Shown: piece by piece, positions 5,410 through 8,766 of the stretch
Position numbering within the stretch: position 1 is the stretch's first letter
Layout of the letters: each line of letters opens with the position of its first letter
Assembly: GCA_900551775.1 (NCBI GenBank)
Contig: URXI01000177.1
Coordinates: 1 to 8,766 of the forward strand
Source: an uncultured Eubacterium sp.
Lineage (GTDB): Bacteria; Bacillota; Clostridia; Peptostreptococcales; Anaerovoracaceae
Length of the DNA: 8,766 nucleotides
Direction of reading: 5' to 3'
The notes under the pieces: model-generated
Seen by the model: the letters and a program-made list of their open reading frames with translations, nothing else
What the model was told of the DNA's origin: nothing
Databases searched by the model: none
Translations under genes and position numbers: made by a program

Positions 5410-7659
5410 TTACGTAGCCGCAAACACTCTAACCTCTGCTAATTTTCTTTCAATCGCTTCTATCTCTTTCTGAAGCGCTGATTTCGTAATATCAATAGCC
5501 GGTTGAAAAATATTCATATTACCCTCAAAGTGATTAAATTCGTTAAGAAGTGTCTTTCTGCTTGTGAAGAATACTCGAAACTCTCTCATACGTTCGTAGT
5601 TCGGCTCTGTATTTGGGCACCTAAATGCGTGTACAATTATTTGATTCAGCATTGTCATGTCATCTGTCTGGATATTAAAAATATCCACCAACTCTTTCTC
5701 GACTTTCATACGGAGATGATAATAGACAAGTGTTTGTTCAAGAGTATCTGCGAGTAACGGAAGGCGCGTTTCATCCAAAATATCCAAATTATCGAAATTT
5801 ATGTCAAGAATGTCAGCAGCATTTACTATTTCTGTACCCTCAAATACTTCCCCGAAAAGTGAATTATAAATCGGAATTACATCTAAACTTCCTGTACCAT
5901 ACCCATGCATGATAGCTGATAATTGTCCAAAGCGATCATCCGGATCCAAGCTGATGTGTGCATATCCACGCATGAATGGAATCATCGCCATAAGGAATTG
6001 TCTCCTGTCATGAATCGCTTCAATCAGTTCATTATTTTTATTCTGAAAAAGCAAAATAAGATGATGAAGATTTATCAGCAATTTTTTTTCTCGCTCGGAC
6101 ACTGGAATAAATCCGTTTGTTCCATCATGCACATTATTTAAAATATATAGATTAAAACAATTATTGAGTTGAACGTCTAATAGGCGAATCAAATCTGTAT
6201 TGTGGGTGAGGATAATCTGTTTCTTGTTCTCCAAGAATTTTATAATGCAAAAGGCAATCTTATTCTTATATACAGAATCAAAACTGGAAATGGGATCATC
6301 CATAACAACATAATTTTTACCAGAATGTCTTGCCAGAAGCAACTCGAATGCTAACGAAATGAAGTTTTGCTCACCTGTACTTAATTCCATCTCTTTGCGA
6401 TCCGTACCGAGCAGATCTTTATCACCTATCTTTAATTTATAATTCCTATCGTTATCCTCATCACGAATAATCGTAATATCTTTACCAATATTTTCGTTAA
6501 TAACACTCTCAATAAACAAAAGTTCTTCTGAATCAAGTTGTGGTTGTGTTTCCACTAATTGAGCATGTTCATCAAAATCATTGAAGAAACTTGTACCGTC
6601 AAAGCAATGAAATAGAGCATCAATCATCTCATCGATTATATTTTCGACGTAAGCTTTTAGGTCAAGCTGCAGTGCGATTAAATGTGTAGGATCTCCATCT
6701 GCAATAAACGCACTGACAATCTCTTTGATTTCAAATGGATCTGATCTAATTAGAGAATTATCCCTAATAATATTGTCAAAAATGTCTTTTGTCTTTTCAT
6801 CAAGGCTATCATAAATTGACCTTCTGTTTTCTTCTTTTGTTTCTAGAAGTGAATCTCCATCAAACGAACGATTATCGCAAACTACGCAGCTATCAAGCGA
6901 ATGATATTTTTTCAATATACCAATTGCATCATCATGGCGTTCAATCAAGACTGTATTTTCATCAGTTATAATCTCGTCCGGATCAAGGGAAAGAATCTTC
7001 TCTATCACTTTAGGCTTTGATAAATCAGCAATTACAAATGATCTTTTTTCATTGTCCATTTCTGAACCGGATAGTCTATTTTCATCATTTCGAATAAATG
7101 ACAGAAATTCATCTCTATCAATATCTTTCCCACGCTGTTTGTTATTAACAACACTACGGACATATTGAAACGCCATCCGATGGACTGTATTTTGACTGGT
7201 CTGCATCTGAACAACAAGAAAATCCTTTACCTTTGACACCTTGAATTCTGTTTTGTATTTACTAACAAGGTTATCACACGCATCCTGAAATAATGAATTA
7301 ATGCGATCTTTCAATTCATATTCTCTACGAATTTGTGCACCAATTAGATAGTCAGTAGTCTCCCCACGAATTACGTTTCTATTAAGCTGATCCTGTATTA
7401 CATGAAAAGCTCCCGTCTCCGGTGTAATTGTATTTCCATTCTCGTCAGCAGCTATAAAAGAATTACTTCCTTCAGCTACCTCCATATCAAGTAATTTGGC
7501 TATACTTGTTTTTCCCGTTCCATTTGGAGCATATATAACAGCGATCCCTCCAGATCCTTGCATATGCTTAAATTCAATTGTTCCATTACGCTCAGAAAGA
7601 TGCGAGAAATCTTCTTCAAATATATCATTAATTTTGATTGACGAAAAAATGATTTTCAT
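5410..7659 (-). CDS. RloC/PrrC-like AAA_13 ABC ATPase, candidate anticodon nuclease
   Basis: A 749-residue cytoplasmic ABC-type ATPase of the AAA_13 class that includes the tRNA anticodon nucleases PrrC and RloC. Seen in order: Walker A YAPNGTGKTS (43-52), Q-loop Gln89, a charged helical middle with a CVVC motif (258-261) in the position of the RloC zinc hook, ABC signature LSTGEQ (426-431), Walker B YVVMDDP (450-456) with D-loop SSFDS, and H-loop His486. The C-terminal 250 residues carry LRMKVEKEL with Arg650 and Glu654, and LLNEFNHF with His710, resembling the Arg-x3-Glu ... His catalytic triad of PrrC. The nuclease role is inference. The ATG at 7659 follows GGGGGT; an in-frame TTG at 7683 would add eight residues but has no good ribosome binding site. 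The gene is AT-rich with codon use unlike the opp genes, which suggests transfer. It stands alone, without the restriction-modification genes often linked to PrrC and RloC. Alternative: a non-nucleolytic SMC-like or OLD-like defence ATPase. Confidence 0.8.
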   Translation of the reverse strand: MKIIFSSIKINDIFEEDFSHLSERNGTIEFKHMQGSGGIAVIYAPNGTGKTSIAKLLDMEVAEGSNSFIAADENGNTITPETGAFHVIQDQLNRNVIRGETTDYLIGAQIRREYELKDRINSLFQDACDNLVSKYKTEFKVSKVKDFLVVQMQTSQNTVHRMAFQYVRSVVNNKQRGKDIDRDEFLSFIRNDENRLSGSEMDNEKRSFVIADLSKPKVIEKILSLDPDEIITDENTVLIERHDDAIGILKKYHSLDSCVVCDNRSFDGDSLLETKEENRRSIYDSLDEKTKDIFDNIIRDNSLIRSDPFEIKEIVSAFIADGDPTHLIALQLDLKAYVENIIDEMIDALFHCFDGTSFFNDFDEHAQLVETQPQLDSEELLFIESVINENIGKDITIIRDEDNDRNYKLKIGDKDLLGTDRKEMELSTGEQNFISLAFELLLARHSGKNYVVMDDPISSFDSVYKNKIAFCIIKFLENKKQIILTHNTDLIRLLDVQLNNCFNLYILNNVHDGTNGFIPVSEREKKLLINLHHLILLFQNKNNELIEAIHDRRQFLMAMIPFMRGYAHISLDPDDRFGQLSAIMHGYGTGSLDVIPIYNSLFGEVFEGTEIVNAADILDINFDNLDILDETRLPLLADTLEQTLVYYHLRMKVEKELVDIFNIQTDDMTMLNQIIVHAFRCPNTEPNYERMREFRVFFTSRKTLLNEFNHFEGNMNIFQPAIDITKSALQKEIEAIERKLAEVRVFAAT

Positions 7660-7718
7660 TGATACCCCCATTATTTTAGTCAAATGTTTTTCATTGACAA
7701 TTTTCTATTCCTTACTAC

Positions 7719-7747
7719 ATTATAAACCATTATTTTCGATTTGTCAT
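7719..7747 (-). promoter_or_regulatory. Near-consensus sigma-A promoter of the ATPase gene
   Basis: On the minus strand ATGACA (7747-7742; five of six consensus) and TATAAT (7724-7719; perfect) are separated by exactly 17 bases. Transcription would begin near 7712, giving a leader of about 50 bases before the ATG at 7659. The leader contains a four-codon open frame, ATG at 7694 to TGA at 7680, lacking a ribosome binding site, and the stretch TCAATGAAAA occurs both there and at the real start. The promoter implies constitutive, independent expression. Confidence 0.75.
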
Positions 7748-7997
7748 ATTTGTTTTCCATCAAAGGGCATAAAACATTTTCCCTAATAATTCTATGTCTT
7801 TTTTATTTCTATACCTTACTTGCCTTTAATTCACTTTTTTCTTTTTGTACTTTGAAAAGTTCTTATTATTGTGAATTACACTGCTTTCATTTCAAATTTT
7901 ATCATATTTATTTACATAGGTAATATTGTAGTAATCTGTGTGCTAATCAAAAAGATAAAAGCCTAAAATTAGATACAGATTTATTTTATATCTCCGT

Positions 7998-8069
7998 TGC
8001 CTGATTATAAGTAATGAAGGTCAAGTGTTTAAAATTTAGTGATATTCCCTTATTGACCTAGTTCAGGCA
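7998..8069. repeat. Nested two-part inverted repeat
   Basis: Outer arms TGCCTGA (7998-8004) and TCAGGCA (8063-8069) and inner arms AGGTCAA (8018-8024) and TTGACCT (8053-8059) are both perfect over seven bases. The structure has an asymmetric internal loop (13 and 3 bases) and a 28-base AT-rich apical loop. Its right half lies at the composition change. No T-run follows on either strand. It could be an RNA structure at the end of the toxin-antitoxin message or a DNA element end; I cannot decide which. Confidence 0.5.
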
Positions 8070-8154
8070 CCATTTGTAACATATTTTTCCCACTCTGTCC
8101 TGCTTTATCGTGCCCACCAAAAATCACACCGTCTTCACAGGTGCGCTCATTGAC

Positions 8155-8487
8155 TTATTCCACTTCTATCATATCAAGTTGTGCCGCCTGATCCCTGGCA
8201 ACATAGATTATTGCAGTTACCTGCACTATATTGTTTTCTTCATCAATCCAGAAATACACATAATAATTTTTCACTCTCATTCGATGGATACCCTGACTGC
8301 GCCACGGTTCTTCTTCCGTAAGTTTGATTCTCTCCGGCATAGTTGACAGGTTCTTTATTCCCTTTTTCAGACCAGCTATCGCATTTGCGGCAGCCTCTGG
8401 AGCAAGCAGTTCATTCGCAATGTATGATTTGATTCCTCTCAAGTGTTCTCTTGCTTGTCTGGTAATCCTTACGCTATATGACTTCAT
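8155..8487 (-). CDS. RelE/ParE-family type II toxin
   Basis: Toxin of a type II toxin-antitoxin pair; RelE members cleave ribosome-bound mRNA and ParE members poison gyrase, and this sequence does not settle which. The 110-residue product has the family pattern: an N-terminal strand YSVRITRQAREHL, two helices (about 13-50), then the beta-sheet core with SQGIHRMRVKNYYVYFWID around 64-82 and the late strand VTAIIYVARDQ at 91-101, the usual family C-terminal motif. Its ATG at 8487 overlaps the antitoxin stop as ATGA (four bases), which indicates translational coupling and explains the absence of a strong ribosome binding site. Length is normal and it looks intact. The frame stays open for 34 further codons past the TAA. 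Confidence 0.9.
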   Translation of the reverse strand: MKSYSVRITRQAREHLRGIKSYIANELLAPEAAANAIAGLKKGIKNLSTMPERIKLTEEEPWRSQGIHRMRVKNYYVYFWIDEENNIVQVTAIIYVARDQAAQLDMIEVE

Positions 8488-8766
8488 ACATTCGTCTCTA
8501 GGTCTTTAAATACTTCATCGACATTAAAGGAATCATCGTCTTTCGCCTGCTGCAAACCTTTAGCCATCATACGATTGAATTCAGCCTTGGTCATCTCATC
8601 ACGTGCAGGTACCGCAGCAGGAAGTGTTACTGAAAATGGAATACCGTTATGTGCTATAATCTGGCGATAATACATATCAATCGCAACAGAGCGCGGAATC
8701 CCAAGCCTTTCAAGAATACGTTCAGCCTGTTGTTTGATATCAGTCCGATCAAGATTACCGATGGAG
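8484..8766 (-). CDS. RelB/DinJ-family antitoxin (5' end outside window)
   Basis: Antitoxin that binds and neutralises the adjacent toxin and normally represses the shared promoter. The frame is open to the right edge, giving 93 residues. The first visible residues are SIGNLDRTDIKQQAERILER, then LGIPRSVAIDMYYRQIIAHN and GIPFSV, which matches the ribbon-helix-helix region of RelB/DinJ proteins. The internal Met at 8675 lies inside this conserved region, so it is not the start; the true start should be only a few codons beyond 8766. The C-terminal half (TKAEFNRMMAKGLQQAKDDD and following) is the acidic toxin-binding tail. The stop overlaps the toxin start by four bases. The promoter and operator of the pair lie outside the window. 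Confidence 0.88.
   Translation of the reverse strand, partial: SIGNLDRTDIKQQAERILERLGIPRSVAIDMYYRQIIAHNGIPFSVTLPAAVPARDEMTKAEFNRMMAKGLQQAKDDDSFNVDEVFKDLETNV

Larger units (their letters stand above)
7660..8154. other. AT-rich intergenic spacer between the ATPase and toxin genes
   Basis: A 495-base gap holding the ATPase promoter and leader at its left end and a nested inverted repeat at 7998-8069. A weak inverted repeat TAATTCAC/GTGAATTA (7827-7834 and 7871-7878) encloses a T-rich loop. I see no gene, no tRNA and no convincing terminator for the toxin-antitoxin transcript. From about 8060 to the toxin stop the sequence is less AT-rich than to its left. Confidence 0.65.

Noticed and set aside
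5222..5473. 83-residue plus-strand open frame overlapping the end of the ATPase gene
   Set aside because: It starts at a TTG inside the 17-bp palindrome, lacks a ribosome binding site, runs antisense into the ATPase 3' end and has no recognisable domain.
7741..7923. 60-residue hydrophobic plus-strand frame in the AT-rich spacer
   Set aside because: Starts at TTG over the ATPase promoter -35, has no ribosome binding site, and its Phe/Leu/Tyr-rich content is what T-rich DNA gives by chance.
8484..8675. A 63-residue antitoxin starting at the Met at 8675
   Set aside because: The conserved RelB/DinJ region continues in frame upstream of this Met to the window edge, so the short version would lack most of the DNA-binding domain.
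1..8766. CRISPR arrays, tRNA or rRNA genes, insertion sequences
   Set aside because: I read for regular direct repeats, cloverleaf-like segments and transposase motifs on both strands and saw none.

Overview
The window looks like chromosome of a low-to-moderate GC Bacillota (Firmicutes), most likely a member of the Clostridia. The evidence is strong AGGAGG-type ribosome binding sites, a lipoprotein solute-binding protein with a classic lipobox, a Gram-positive style Opp/Dpp transporter, and an AT-rich accessory segment. I cannot name a genus. Every gene I support lies on the minus strand, so the window reads functionally from right to left.

Positions 1-4984 hold one compact catabolic operon in transcription order: a pentein-fold (arginine deiminase / amidinotransferase / DDAH superfamily) enzyme, then a peptide-type ABC importer: binding lipoprotein (oppA-like), two permeases (oppB-like and oppC-like) and the first ATPase (oppD-like, cut by the window's left edge). 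Gaps are short (32, 76, 16 and 11 bases), each gene has its own ribosome binding site, and no terminator interrupts the set. The only notable internal structure is a GC-rich hairpin between oppA and oppB, directly before the oppB ribosome binding site. The linkage suggests uptake of a guanidino compound or arginine-containing peptide and its processing by the leading enzyme.

Positions 4985-5409 are non-coding and dense with symmetric DNA: a 10-bp inverted repeat (TATAATGCAA), a strong terminator-like hairpin, a Fur-box-like palindrome, a second 17-bp palindrome of similar design, and two tandem hairpins behind the next gene. Base composition becomes clearly more AT-rich around 5160.

Positions 5410-7659 encode a 749-residue ABC-type ATPase of the AAA_13 / RloC-PrrC kind, with a central CxxC hook motif and a C-terminal Arg-x3-Glu ... 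His pattern resembling the anticodon-nuclease triad of PrrC and RloC. It is AT-rich, has its own near-consensus promoter, and has no restriction-modification genes beside it in the window. It is the best candidate for an uncharacterised defence system here.

Positions 7660-8154 are mostly AT-rich spacer with a nested inverted repeat at 7998-8069. Positions 8155-8766 carry a RelB/DinJ-type antitoxin (its start lies outside the window) overlapping by 4 bases a RelE/ParE-family toxin. An orphan ATPase next to a toxin-antitoxin pair, inserted downstream of an older terminator, reads as a small accessory or defence island beside a metabolic operon.
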